64,000 bases of DNA from Ferrimonas sp048263965 (GTDB lineage Bacteria; Pseudomonadota; Gammaproteobacteria; Enterobacterales; Shewanellaceae). The notes under the pieces are model-generated. The model did no database searches. It saw only the letters and a program-made list of their open reading frames with translations, and was not told the origin of the DNA. This document shows positions 1-8,211 of the stretch, one piece after another. The stretch spans positions 62,001 to 126,000 of the forward strand of contig NZ_JBLXDO010000010.1 of assembly GCF_048263965.1 (NCBI RefSeq), written 5' to 3'. A program made the position numbers and the translations under genes. Position 1 is the stretch's first letter, and every line of letters begins with the position of its first letter.

Positions 1-603
1 GGCCACCAGATCGGTGAAGCCAAAGCCGCCATCGTCCTGGTTGATCTGAATCTGATTGGCGGTGCCGGTCTCCTTGGAGGTCAGCAGCAACTCGACGCTG
101 CCATCCCCTTTGCGCATCAAAGAGGCCTGGACACCCAGGTTCGCGGCATTGTCATTGATGTAATCTCTCAGGCCGGACACCGTGCCTGTGCCAGAGGGGT
201 TGATCACCGAAAAGTCAATGGTCAGCACCTCACCGTCCACCTCGATTTCAAAGATGCCCGAGGTTGGGATCAGTGCATCTTCAGAGGCGAAGCTGGCCGA
301 TTTCTGGTTGGCCTGGGCCAACTGATTCACCTTGAGGTTGTAGTTGCCCGCCGGGGCATCGGGCGCCACGGTCACCTTGGCGATGCTCTCATCGCTGATG
401 CTGCCGCTCTTGGCATTAAAGGCATCGTCGCTCAGGGCATCCAGATCGGCGGTCATCTGCTTAAGCGACGACTCCAGCAGCTTGTAGGCATCAAGTTCGG
501 CCTGATAGTCACTTTTTCTGGTGCTGTAGAGCTGATCTTTGCCGCTGCGCTCCACGGCCACCAACTGATCGGCCCACTGTGCCGCCGACATTCCGGAAAT
601 CAT
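1..603 (-). CDS. fliD: Lateral flagellar cap protein FliD (LafB), N-terminal part
   Basis: This is the first 201 codons of the filament cap protein (hook-associated protein 2), which sits at the filament tip and helps flagellin polymerise. The reading frame stays open to the left edge, so the C-terminal part lies outside the window. The N-terminus shows the FliD pattern of a short amphipathic segment (MISGMSAAQWADQLVAVERS) followed by a helix. Around residues 95-110 is the typical VNQLAQANQ stretch. The ATG at 603 is preceded by a GAGGAG ribosome binding site, and a sigma-54-like promoter lies about 30 bp further upstream. In lateral clusters of Vibrio and Aeromonas, lafB follows the flagellin gene lafA; here no flagellin gene precedes it. 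FliD identity is from visible sequence; the lateral assignment is from context. Confidence 0.85.
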   Translation of the reverse strand, partial: MISGMSAAQWADQLVAVERSGKDQLYSTRKSDYQAELDAYKLLESSLKQMTADLDALSDDAFNAKSGSISDESIAKVTVAPDAPAGNYNLKVNQLAQANQKSASFASEDALIPTSGIFEIEVDGEVLTIDFSVINPSGTGTVSGLRDYINDNAANLGVQASLMRKGDGSVELLLTSKETGTANQIQINQDDGGFGFTDLVA

Positions 604-987
604 CCGCGTCTCCTCAAGATTGAACCCGATAGCATGCTAGTTTCATGCCACAACATATTTTCTTTACGTTTCTGATAGTTATGTTAATGGCCGCGGAAGT
701 TCTCCCCCTGCCACTAACCGGGACGACAGCGGAAGGGAAGCGACTCTTCCGCCTTGCCTCCCACTGGGTCCACCTGATTCAAAGGGCGACCCCGACACGG
801 GCAAACTTAAACAGCCGAAAGGGAAAATGGCTCGGTAGATCCAGGATCCTGCGCCGGATCAGAATGGATCCTTAAGATCGAGCTTAGGCAATGAATTTAA
901 AGAGGTTTTTGTTTGATTTGTGGGCGGGTAACGTGAGAGAATGCGCAAAGTTTCGACGCCGTAATACCGCTAAAGAGAGTGACACCC
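604..987. other. Intergenic region between fliD and the small membrane gene
   Basis: This 384-bp stretch holds the fliD promoter at its left end. I see no convincing gene: the two short plus-strand frames here have basic, low-complexity translations and no clear ribosome site. Around 845-875 there are GGATCC repeats able to form a 7-bp stem with a long loop, which is not a convincing terminator. The lateral flagellin gene found at this position in related clusters is absent. Confidence 0.6.
635..650 (-). promoter_or_regulatory. Sigma-54-like promoter of fliD
   Basis: On the minus strand this reads TGGCATGAAACTAGCA. It has the invariant GG and GC doublets ten bases apart and only two mismatches to the consensus TGGCACG-N4-TTGCW. 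It lies about 32 bp upstream of the fliD start. The cluster encodes a sigma-54 activator (LafK), so the placement makes sense. Not experimentally shown. Confidence 0.6.
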
Positions 988-1182
988 ATGACCACCATAG
1001 TGATACTGCTGCTGGCTGCCGTCGGAGGCGGACTGCTCTACCGTCATATCAGGCTGGGCAAAGGGCTGGCCCCACTGACCGAAGATCACCTGCACAGGCT
1101 GGAGAGCCACCTTGAGCAGCTCAAGAGCAGTGGCATGGTCAATCAGCAGGAGTGCGACGAGTTCCGCCGCCAGTTTCAGTAA
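988..1182 (+). CDS. Small membrane-anchored protein, 64 residues, function unknown
   Basis: The predicted protein begins MTTIVILLLAAVGGGLLYR, one clear membrane helix, and then has a charged, probably helical tail ending in FRRQFQ. I chose the ATG at 988, preceded by AAAGAGAG, over a GTG nine bases upstream that would leave no room for a ribosome site. It is convergent with the 339-residue gene and overlaps its end by 7 bp. The position between fliD and the flgL operon recalls the small transmembrane genes (lafZ-like) of other lateral clusters, but I do not recognise the family. A role in flagellar regulation or assembly is only inferred from location. Confidence 0.6.
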   Translation: MTTIVILLLAAVGGGLLYRHIRLGKGLAPLTEDHLHRLESHLEQLKSSGMVNQQECDEFRRQFQ

Positions 1183-2195
1183 AGCAGCGCCTGGGTCTGA
1201 TTGCGGCTGGTGTTGGCCTGGGCCATCAGATTCTGCATCCTTTGGCCAAACCCCTGGGGCTTGAGCAATAGACTCAGGGCATCGAGTTGCTGAGGCAATT
1301 CCTGGAGCTGCAATCCGCCGTTCTCCCCCAACAGCCTCTCTGATGCCAGCTCCAAAGCACTGCGCATCTGCTTGAGCATACGAGCCAGTTTGGCGACCAC
1401 CCCCTGAACCCTGGGCAAAGATTCCCTTATCCCCTGCAGATCAGTAAATATCCACCCTCTGGGGTCCTGCCAATGGTGCAGCTCCACCAACTTGATCCCC
1501 CGAAGTTCACCCGCGGGCAACCTCTGTCCCTGGCCCCGCATCCACCAGTGACCATCCAGCCGCTGCCAGAGCACCTCCGGCAGGGCGAACTGCAACTGCC
1601 CCTCCACTATGCTGGCTTCGACACCGCACTGGGACAAGGCCCGCTGAACCAGGGCCAACTGCCCCTGTGGCGTGCCCTGGGCGGGCAGAGGCAACTGCAG
1701 CCAGAGATCTCCGATGCGCAGATCTATGGTCTCGGCTCTGGCCTTGGCACTGAGCAGATCCACAGAATTGAGCTGGCACAGCCTGGGAGAGGAGGCCCCC
1801 CGCTCGGCCACAGGCTCCAGCCTGTGGTCCAGCAGCGGGTTACCGGCGAAACTGCCACGGCGGCCCAACATCTGCCGCCTGAACCGCTCCATCTCTTCAG
1901 CCTGAACCAGAGAACCTTGTGACAGGGCCTGGGTCATCAGCTGGTGCAGCTTGCGGGCGCGACGCCACTGCTGCATCAGGGTCTCCTCCGCCGCCTGGGC
2001 GTAGAGCACCTGGTGATGGCCGCGACTGATCCGCTCCCAGCGGTCATAGCAGAGCAGCCTGTGCCTGGAAAGGGGCGTGGCCGGCACCGGGCGGTGCTCG
2101 GCGCCGCCATTGACCGTCGGCGCACTGCCCAGGCCATTCAGCCTGGGCTGGTGAGACAGAGGTGAGACCTGGGTGTCGCGGATGGCAGAGAGCAT
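1176..2195 (-). CDS. Unassigned lateral flagellar protein downstream of flgL (LafW position)
   Basis: This 339-residue protein starts 3 bp after the end of flgL, so it is almost certainly the last gene of the flgB-flgL operon. It has no signal peptide and no membrane helix. The first 45 residues are Pro/Ser-rich and look disordered. They are followed by a helical section containing a stretch rich in Arg and Gln (residues about 75-110), a middle region rich in Leu/Gln/Trp, and a helical C-terminus rich in Leu and Gln ending in NTSRNQTQALLY. Lateral clusters of Vibrio, Aeromonas and E. coli Flag-2 carry lafW at this position, described as a putative hook-associated protein. I cannot confirm homology by eye. 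FliK-like hook length control is another possibility, since no fliK is seen in the window. Confidence 0.65.
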   Translation of the reverse strand: MLSAIRDTQVSPLSHQPRLNGLGSAPTVNGGAEHRPVPATPLSRHRLLCYDRWERISRGHHQVLYAQAAEETLMQQWRRARKLHQLMTQALSQGSLVQAEEMERFRRQMLGRRGSFAGNPLLDHRLEPVAERGASSPRLCQLNSVDLLSAKARAETIDLRIGDLWLQLPLPAQGTPQGQLALVQRALSQCGVEASIVEGQLQFALPEVLWQRLDGHWWMRGQGQRLPAGELRGIKLVELHHWQDPRGWIFTDLQGIRESLPRVQGVVAKLARMLKQMRSALELASERLLGENGGLQLQELPQQLDALSLLLKPQGFGQRMQNLMAQANTSRNQTQALLY

Positions 2196-2198
2196 GGG

Positions 2199-3116
2199 TT
2201 ACATCTCGTTGAACAGGGAGAGCTGGCTGATCTTGACGAAGCTCTCCTGGGTCACCTGCAGGGCCACCAGAGAGCTCTGGTAACGGCTTTGGGCCTCGGC
2301 ATAATCCAGCCCCTCCACCTCGCCCACCAATTGTTTGTTGAACAGCATCATGTCCTGATGAGAGGTTTCAATCAGGCTGAGGCTGTTCTGGCGTCCCCCT
2401 ATGGTGGTCACCGCGGCACTGATGCTGGTCAGGGCGTCATCCAGTGAACCCATCATGCTGATCTGCTCCCCATCAAACCCCGGGGTCCCGGGAGAGAGAG
2501 TCGGGTCCCTGAGCACCTCGACGTAGTCGTCCAGGGCATTGAAGATGTCCTTGCCGCCTCCGGAGAAAAACAGATCCTCTCCGTGGTTGTTGGCGGTGAT
2601 CCAGGTGGAGTCCGACACCTGCACCTCACGGGTCTTGTTGTCCCCCCGATAGACATAGTCACCGGCAGCATCGAGCTGGATCGGGGCGGTGGTGGTGCTG
2701 TTGCCGGCAAACAGGTAGTTGCCCTTATCATCCTTGGCGTTGGCCAGGTCCACCATGGCGTCTTTCAGGGTCGCCAGTTCGTCGGCATAGGCCTCCCGGT
2801 CCTCGGGGGAGAGGGTACCGTTGCCGGCGGCGCTGACGATCTCCCGCATGCGATTTTGCAGATCGATCATCGAGGTCAGGTAACTCTCGTTGCGGTCCAG
2901 GCTGTCAGACAAGGCACCGATGTTGTCGACGAACTGGCTGGTGGCCGCCTGGTCACGCTTTACCGTCAACACCTGAACGGCACCAATGGGATCGTCCGAA
3001 GGGCGCTGGATGTTTTTGCCATTGGACATCTTCTGCAGTAGGTCCCCCAGCTCGGCGGCCCCGTTCTGCATGCTGTGCAGGTTGTTGTTGTACAACAGTT
3101 GGGTGGAGATGCGCAT
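2199..3116 (-). CDS. flgL: Lateral flagellar hook-filament junction protein FlgL
   Basis: FlgL (hook-associated protein 3, 305 residues) joins the hook, through FlgK, to the filament. The N-terminus MRISTQLLYNNNLHSMQNG and the following KMSNGKNIQRPSDDP motif are the flagellin-like D0/D1 signature of FlgL. The C-terminal helix (QSRYQSSLVALQVTQESFVKI region) matches the terminal coiled-coil of the family. Length is normal (about 300-320). It starts 9 bp after flgK, with an AAGGAGC ribosome site, and belongs to the operon starting at flgB. The gene is inferred to be lateral because of the operon around it. Confidence 0.93.
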   Translation of the reverse strand: MRISTQLLYNNNLHSMQNGAAELGDLLQKMSNGKNIQRPSDDPIGAVQVLTVKRDQAATSQFVDNIGALSDSLDRNESYLTSMIDLQNRMREIVSAAGNGTLSPEDREAYADELATLKDAMVDLANAKDDKGNYLFAGNSTTTAPIQLDAAGDYVYRGDNKTREVQVSDSTWITANNHGEDLFFSGGGKDIFNALDDYVEVLRDPTLSPGTPGFDGEQISMMGSLDDALTSISAAVTTIGGRQNSLSLIETSHQDMMLFNKQLVGEVEGLDYAEAQSRYQSSLVALQVTQESFVKISQLSLFNEM

Positions 3117-3125
3117 CAGGGCTCC

Positions 3126-4496
3126 TTAGAAGGCTTGCAGCACAGTCTGAAACAGTTGATCGGCGGTGGAGATCACCTTGGCGTTGGCCTGGTAGGCCTG
3201 CTGATAGAGGATCAGGTTCGCCCCCTCCTCATCCAGGTTGACACCGCTGACCCCGGCCCACTCCCCCTGAGCACGACGCTGGGCCTGCAGGGAGGAGTCG
3301 GCGTCCAGCTTGGCCTGCTGGCTGCGGGAGCCCAGCTCCCCCAGCTTGGAGGCAAAGGCATCACCCAGGGTCACGTCCAGCCCCAGGGAGCCGAAGGTCA
3401 GTGTCTTGTCTGCCAGGGCCACCAGCTCCTTGAGGTTGCTGTTGTCCCCTGGCGTGCCATCCTGGCCGAACGCCAGCTTGTCGGCGGTAAATCCTGAGGT
3501 CACCCGCAAGGTGCCGGCAGGATTCAGGGGATCGTAGCTGAAGAGATCCTGAGTCGGCGCCGCACCATTGAGATCCGTGCCTGCTGAGAGCACCGAATTC
3601 ATCTCGTCGGCCACATGGGCAGCCAGCTCATCGATAAAGGCCTTGGAGTCCACCAGGCTGTTGTCCCGGTAATCCAGCAGGCCGCCGATGCTGCCACCCA
3701 CGGATTCGTCGATGGCAAATTCCGCCCCCTCCAGCGCCACGCTCAGACGGCCAAACTCCGGCTTGGCCGGATCCGGGGCCATGGAGAGCTTGGCGGCATG
3801 GGTGCCCACCACCAGGGGCTGGCCCTGGGTGAGGGCCAGATTCAGGGTGCCGTCGTGATTCTCTGACACGGTCAGGTCCAGCTGCTTGGACAGCTCGGCA
3901 ATCACCGCATCACGCTCATCCAGCAGCTCTGGCGGTGCCTCTGCGGTGCCGCCATGGCCTTTCACCTCGGCATTGAGTCGCGCCACCTCCTGGAGCTGCA
4001 CATTGGACTGCTCCACCGACGCGCGCAGCTGACTCTCCACCTGTTCGAACTGACTCTGCAGGCCGTCATTGATGGCGTTGAACCTGAGGGAAAGCCCCTT
4101 GGCCTCATTGACCACCGACTGACGGGTTGCCAGATCATTGGGCGAGAGCAGGTTGGCATTCAGGGCGGCAAACAGCTGATCCAGGCCGGTGGAGATGTTG
4201 GATCCTTCGGAGCCGACTATCTGCTCGACCTGGCTGAAGTAGCTGGACTGGGTCTGCTGGAAGCTGGCGCTGGTGGTGGTGCTCCACACCTGGTCCACCA
4301 GGTACTGGTCGGCGATGCGTCTCACCCCCTCTACCGCCACCCCACGGCCATAGACACCGCCCTCGACGGTGCCCAGCACCACCTGCTGACGGGAGTAGCC
4401 GGCCACCGTGGCATTGGCGATGTTGTTGGAGGTCACTGACAGGGCCGCCTGGCTGGCAAGCAGCCCGGATAGGCCGGTGTTTAACATGGTTGTCAT
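3126..4496 (-). CDS. flgK: Lateral flagellar hook-associated protein FlgK
   Basis: FlgK (HAP1, 456 residues) is the first junction protein between hook and filament. The N-terminal rod-type motif is clear: GLSGLLASQAALSVTSNNIAN followed by a YSRQ stretch. The C-terminal segment GANLILYQQAYQANAKVIST and TADQLFQTVL is the matching FlgK C-terminal domain. It overlaps flgJ by 4 bp (ATGA), showing translational coupling. It is somewhat shorter than the enterobacterial protein (about 547), as is usual for lateral FlgK. A GGAAG ribosome site precedes the ATG at 4496; a second in-frame ATG three codons later is possible. Confidence 0.94.
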   Translation of the reverse strand: MTTMLNTGLSGLLASQAALSVTSNNIANATVAGYSRQQVVLGTVEGGVYGRGVAVEGVRRIADQYLVDQVWSTTTSASFQQTQSSYFSQVEQIVGSEGSNISTGLDQLFAALNANLLSPNDLATRQSVVNEAKGLSLRFNAINDGLQSQFEQVESQLRASVEQSNVQLQEVARLNAEVKGHGGTAEAPPELLDERDAVIAELSKQLDLTVSENHDGTLNLALTQGQPLVVGTHAAKLSMAPDPAKPEFGRLSVALEGAEFAIDESVGGSIGGLLDYRDNSLVDSKAFIDELAAHVADEMNSVLSAGTDLNGAAPTQDLFSYDPLNPAGTLRVTSGFTADKLAFGQDGTPGDNSNLKELVALADKTLTFGSLGLDVTLGDAFASKLGELGSRSQQAKLDADSSLQAQRRAQGEWAGVSGVNLDEEGANLILYQQAYQANAKVISTADQLFQTVLQAF

Positions 4497-4897
4497 CGGG
4501 CTTCCTTAGCAACAAAAGGCAGGATCACCGCCTGCTGCATGGCGACGGTGACCGGAGGTTGCCTATCCACAGCGACCGGGGCCGCCTCGGACTTAAACTC
4601 CCCACCCAGTTGACGGGTCAGGGCCTGGACCAGTCCGGTGCCGGCCCGGCCGCTCAATGTCAGCGACAGCTCGGCATCGTGCAGGTCACGGTAGATCTCG
4701 TTGTTCTTGGAGGAGAGCGGGCTCTCCTCGTCCGCCAGGGCATCCGCCGCCGCGCGCATGTGCTTGAGCACCGTCTGCAGGAACTGGGCCTCAAACTGCT
4801 GGCTGACGGCCTGGATGGCGCCGTTGTGGCCGTGCTGGGAGACCAGCTGGCCTGCATCCAGTCGATTCAGGTATCCGCCATTGGAACTTATCTGCAT
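4493..4897 (-). CDS. flgJ: Lateral flagellar rod-cap protein FlgJ, without muramidase domain
   Basis: This 134-residue protein corresponds to the rod-binding half of FlgJ, which caps the growing rod. The segment VSQQFEAQFLQTVLKHMRAAADAL is the conserved FlgJ N-terminal motif. The C-terminal peptidoglycan hydrolase domain found in the 313-residue Salmonella protein is absent, which is usual for single-domain FlgJ of lateral systems. The ATG overlaps the flgI stop by one base (TGATG) and the end overlaps flgK by four bases. Cell-wall penetration during rod assembly would then need a separate hydrolase, none of which is seen here. Confidence 0.9.
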   Translation of the reverse strand: MQISSNGGYLNRLDAGQLVSQHGHNGAIQAVSQQFEAQFLQTVLKHMRAAADALADEESPLSSKNNEIYRDLHDAELSLTLSGRAGTGLVQALTRQLGGEFKSEAAPVAVDRQPPVTVAMQQAVILPFVAKEAR

Positions 4898-6003
4898 CAG
4901 ATCACCACCAGTTCTGCGTCCAGGGCACCGGCCTCATCCAGGGCCTGGAGGATGGCCATCAGGTCCGCCGGCGCGGCGCCCAGGGAGTTGACCGCCTTGA
5001 CGATGGTGTCCAGCGAGGTGCCCTCGGGCCAGACAAACATCGAGGCATCGCCCTGGTCGATGTTGATGTTGCTGTTGCTGGTCACCGCGGTGTTGCCTGG
5101 GGAGAACGCCCCGGGCTGGCTCACCGAGGTCTGCTCGGTGATCGCCACCGTCAGGTTGCCGTGGCTGACCGCCGCCTTATGCACCCGAACGTCCGAGCCC
5201 ATCACCACGGTGCCGGTGCGACTGTTGAACACCACCCGGGCGGGCCGACGTCCCGGCTGCACCTCGAGCTCCTCCAGCATCGACATGAAGGTGACCCGCT
5301 GTCGGGGGTCACTGGGGGCGTGCACCCGTACCTTGGCGTTGCTCTGGGCCCGGGCCACATCCGGGCCAAAGGTGTCGTTGATGGCCCGTTCGATGTTGCG
5401 GGCGGTCTTGAAACTCTGATGCTTGAGGTTGAGGACGATGTCGCCGCCACTCTGGAAACTGCTGGGAATGGAGGCTTCCAGCAGGGCTCCGTTGGGGATG
5501 GTCCCCACGGTGGGCACATTGATGGTCACCGAGGTGCCGTCGCGCCCCTCGGCGGTGACTCCGCCCACCACCAGGTTGCCCTGGGCTACGGCGTACACCT
5601 CGCCATCGACCCCGCGCAGGGGCGTCATCAGCAGAGAGCCGCCGCGCAGACTCTTGGCATCGCCGATGGAGGAAACGGTCACATCCAGGGTCTGGCCCGG
5701 GCTGGCCAGAGGCGGCACCGAGGCGTGGATGGCCACCGCAGCCACGTTCTTCAGCTTGGGGTCCGAGGTGCCGTCGATCTGCACCCCGAACTGCTTGAGC
5801 ATGTTGACCACAGACTGGGCGGTGAACTTCACCTGGCTCTTGTCGCCGGTGCCGGTCAGGCCGACCACCAGGCCATACCCCACCAGTTGGTTGTCACGAA
5901 TCCCCTGCACATCCACCAGGTCCATCATCTGGCGGGTCTGAGGCGCAGCCACCAGAGGCAGGGGCAACGACAGGATGAGCAGAAGAATAAACAGAATTCT
6001 CAT
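4897..6003 (-). CDS. flgI: Lateral flagellar P-ring protein FlgI
   Basis: FlgI (368 residues) forms the P ring in the peptidoglycan layer as a bushing for the rod. I start it at the ATG at 6003 because this gives a good signal peptide (MRILFILLLILSLPLPLVAA) and an AGGAAG ribosome site. A longer upstream frame would overlap flgH and hide the signal. The mature start runs into the family motif VQGIRDNQLVGYGLVVGLTGTGD. The C-terminal GAAPADLMAILQALDEAGALDAELVVI is also canonical. It lies between flgH and flgJ in the standard order, with 8 bp to flgH. Confidence 0.95.
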   Translation of the reverse strand: MRILFILLLILSLPLPLVAAPQTRQMMDLVDVQGIRDNQLVGYGLVVGLTGTGDKSQVKFTAQSVVNMLKQFGVQIDGTSDPKLKNVAAVAIHASVPPLASPGQTLDVTVSSIGDAKSLRGGSLLMTPLRGVDGEVYAVAQGNLVVGGVTAEGRDGTSVTINVPTVGTIPNGALLEASIPSSFQSGGDIVLNLKHQSFKTARNIERAINDTFGPDVARAQSNAKVRVHAPSDPRQRVTFMSMLEELEVQPGRRPARVVFNSRTGTVVMGSDVRVHKAAVSHGNLTVAITEQTSVSQPGAFSPGNTAVTSNSNINIDQGDASMFVWPEGTSLDTIVKAVNSLGAAPADLMAILQALDEAGALDAELVVI

Positions 6004-6011
6004 AGGTCTTC

Positions 6012-6677
6012 CTACATGGGGAACCAGGGGCTGTTGAAGTAGCGGGAAGCCCAACCCATGCTGTTGCTGTCGGCGATGGCACCCTTGCCGCCGTAGATGA
6101 TGCGGGCGTCGGCGATGCGCTGGGACGACAGGGTGTTGCCGTTGTCGATGTCGTCGGTGCGCACCAGGCCCACCAGGCGCAGATACTCATCCCCCTGATT
6201 CAGGCGCAGCCACTTCTCGCCCCGGATCAACAGCACGCCGTTGGGCAGCACCTTGGCCACGGTCACCGTGATGGAACCGGTCAGCTGGTTCTGCTGGCTG
6301 CTGGAGCCGTTGCCGCTGTACTGATGACCGGTGCCCAGGGAGCCGCTGGTGGCGTAGCTCTTACCGTTGGAGAGCGCCAGGTCACCCTGTCCGCTGAGGT
6401 TGGTGCTCTTGCGGGTGGAGGTGTCCGCCTTCTTGCTGGCCTGGGTGCGCTCATCCAGGTTCACCGTCAGGATGTCTCCCTCACGAAAGGCGCGCTTGTC
6501 CTTGAACAGGGTCAGCATGTAGCCGGGGCGGTAGAGACTGCCGTCCTGGGCGGCGGGCAGGCTGTAATCCACCGTGGGCGGTGCCCAGGTCGGGGTGTCC
6601 GGCACCGGCGCAGGCTCAGGGAAGTGGGAGGCACAGCCCCCGAGAAACAGGAAAAACAGGGCGATCCAGGCTTTCAT
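6012..6677 (-). CDS. flgH: Lateral flagellar L-ring lipoprotein FlgH
   Basis: FlgH forms the L ring in the outer membrane. The protein (221 residues from the ATG at 6677) begins with a lipoprotein signal ending in LFLGGC, so Cys near residue 15 would be lipidated. Further on are the FlgH motifs LFKDKRAFREGDILTVNLDE and GVLLIRGEKWLRLNQGDEYL, then a C-terminal GKGAIADSNSMGWASRYFNS. A GTG codon directly before the ATG is also possible, but GGAG is best spaced from the ATG. It is 10 bp downstream of flgG in the operon. The length is normal. Confidence 0.95.
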   Translation of the reverse strand: MKAWIALFFLFLGGCASHFPEPAPVPDTPTWAPPTVDYSLPAAQDGSLYRPGYMLTLFKDKRAFREGDILTVNLDERTQASKKADTSTRKSTNLSGQGDLALSNGKSYATSGSLGTGHQYSGNGSSSQQNQLTGSITVTVAKVLPNGVLLIRGEKWLRLNQGDEYLRLVGLVRTDDIDNGNTLSSQRIADARIIYGGKGAIADSNSMGWASRYFNSPWFPM

Positions 6678-6687
6678 CACTCTCTCC

Positions 6688-7473
6688 TTACACCGTCTGG
6701 TTGAGGAGCTGCATCATTTCGTCGGACGCGGTCAGCACCTTGGCGTTCATCTCGTAGGCGCGCTGGGTAGAGATCATCTCCACCATCTCCTCCACCACGT
6801 TGACGTTGGCAGACTCCAGGGCGCCCTGGCGCAGGGTCCCCATCCCCTGCTCTCCGGCGATGCCTTCAACGGGCACGCCAGACGCAGAAGTTTCCGCGTA
6901 GAGGTTGTCGCCGCGGGACTCCAGACCTGTAGGGTTGATGAAGTTCACCAGGGTGATCTGGCCCAGCTCCTCGGCGTCCGCCTGACCCGCCATCTGGGCG
7001 GTCACCCGGCCATCGGAACCTATGGTGACCGTCAGGGCCTCCTCCGGAATGGTGATGCCCGGCACCAGGGGCAGGCCGCCGGCAGTCACCATCTCGCCAT
7101 CGGCGTTACGGTAAAACTGTCCGTCACGGGTGTAGGCCAGGTCGCCGTTAGGCTGTTGCACCTGGAAGAACCCCTGACCTTCGATGCCCAGATCCAGCTG
7201 CTGGCTGGTGGTCACCAGATTACCGGTGGTGAACACCTTCTGGGTGCCCGCCACCCGTACCCCGGTGCCCAGCTGCAGACCGGAGGGAAGGTCGTTCACC
7301 TCATCCACCTGGCCGCCGGGCTGGCGCTGCACCTGATAGAAGAGGTCATTGAAGGCCACCCGGTCCCGTTTGAAACCGGTGGTGTTGACGTTGGCCAGGT
7401 TGTTGGCGATGGCCGTCATCTTGGTGTCTTGGGCCGTCAGGCCGGTCTTGGAGATCCACAGTGCTGAACTCAT
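6688..7473 (-). CDS. flgG: Lateral flagellar distal rod protein FlgG
   Basis: FlgG (261 residues) builds the distal rod. It starts MSSALWISKTGLTAQDTKM and continues with the rod-family motif IANNLANVNTTGFKR. The C-terminus carries the matching ESANVNVVEEMVEMISTQRAYEMNAKV motif. The length matches the 260-residue Salmonella protein. It follows flgF after 14 bp and precedes flgH after 10 bp, in the standard order. Nothing odd is visible. Confidence 0.96.
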   Translation of the reverse strand: MSSALWISKTGLTAQDTKMTAIANNLANVNTTGFKRDRVAFNDLFYQVQRQPGGQVDEVNDLPSGLQLGTGVRVAGTQKVFTTGNLVTTSQQLDLGIEGQGFFQVQQPNGDLAYTRDGQFYRNADGEMVTAGGLPLVPGITIPEEALTVTIGSDGRVTAQMAGQADAEELGQITLVNFINPTGLESRGDNLYAETSASGVPVEGIAGEQGMGTLRQGALESANVNVVEEMVEMISTQRAYEMNAKVLTASDEMMQLLNQTV

Positions 7474-7487
7474 GGCGTTGTTCCCTG

Positions 7488-8204
7488 TTATACGTCGTTA
7501 AGCAGGCGGTTACCGGACTTGGCCAGGCTTTCCGCACTCTTCATCAATTTGATCTGGACTTCGAACTGGCGGCTGAGATCCATGGAGGACACCAGCTCCT
7601 GAACGGCGTCTACGTTGCTCCCCTCGAGGAAGCCACTGACCACCTTCACCTGGTCCACGGCGGCCAGGGGGACCCCATCCGCCGGACGCAGCAGCCCATC
7701 CGGGCTCTTGCGCATCTGGGTCATATCCGGATTCACCAGCTTCAGGCGTCCCACCTCCTCGATCACCCCGCCCTCGGCGGGAATGACGCTGATGGTGCCG
7801 TCGTCACCGACGAAGATCTCCTCGTACTCAGGCAGCACGATGGGCCCGTCCAGGCCTGCCACCGGCAAGCCTCCCTGAGTCAGCTGTCCCAAGGCATCGA
7901 GTTCCAGGTGACCGGCCCGGCTGTAGGCTTCGCCGTTGGGGGTCAACAGGGTGAACATCCCCTGGTCCTCGATGGCCAGATCCAGGGTACGGCCGGTGGG
8001 GGCCAGTTCGCCCGCCTTGCGGCTGACACCGGCACTGCCCAGCTGGGACAGCACCCGGGTCTCGGAGACCGCCAGCGCCTGAACCCGCTCCAGATCGGCA
8101 CGGAAACCGTTGGTGTCGACGTTGGCCAGGTTGTTGGCCTTCAGGGCCTGGGCCGCCATCACCCGGTTGGCGCCACTGACGGCGGTGTAGAGCAACTTAT
8201 CCAT
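7488..8204 (-). CDS. flgF: Lateral flagellar proximal rod protein FlgF
   Basis: FlgF (238 residues) is a proximal rod subunit. It begins MDKLLYTAVSGANRVMAAQ and has the NNLANVDTNGFR motif shared by rod and hook proteins. Its C-terminal SNVDAVQELVSSMDLSRQFEVQIKL is the FlgF form of the terminal helix. It follows flgE after 7 bp, so the two are probably translated from the same message. Length and order are normal. Confidence 0.95.
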   Translation of the reverse strand: MDKLLYTAVSGANRVMAAQALKANNLANVDTNGFRADLERVQALAVSETRVLSQLGSAGVSRKAGELAPTGRTLDLAIEDQGMFTLLTPNGEAYSRAGHLELDALGQLTQGGLPVAGLDGPIVLPEYEEIFVGDDGTISVIPAEGGVIEEVGRLKLVNPDMTQMRKSPDGLLRPADGVPLAAVDQVKVVSGFLEGSNVDAVQELVSSMDLSRQFEVQIKLMKSAESLAKSGNRLLNDV

Positions 8205-8211
8205 GGGTCAC

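Noticed and set aside
645..1115. Two overlapping plus-strand frames (76 and 74 codons) left of the small membrane gene
   Set aside because: Basic low-complexity translations, no ribosome site, one overlaps the better supported 64-residue gene in another frame.
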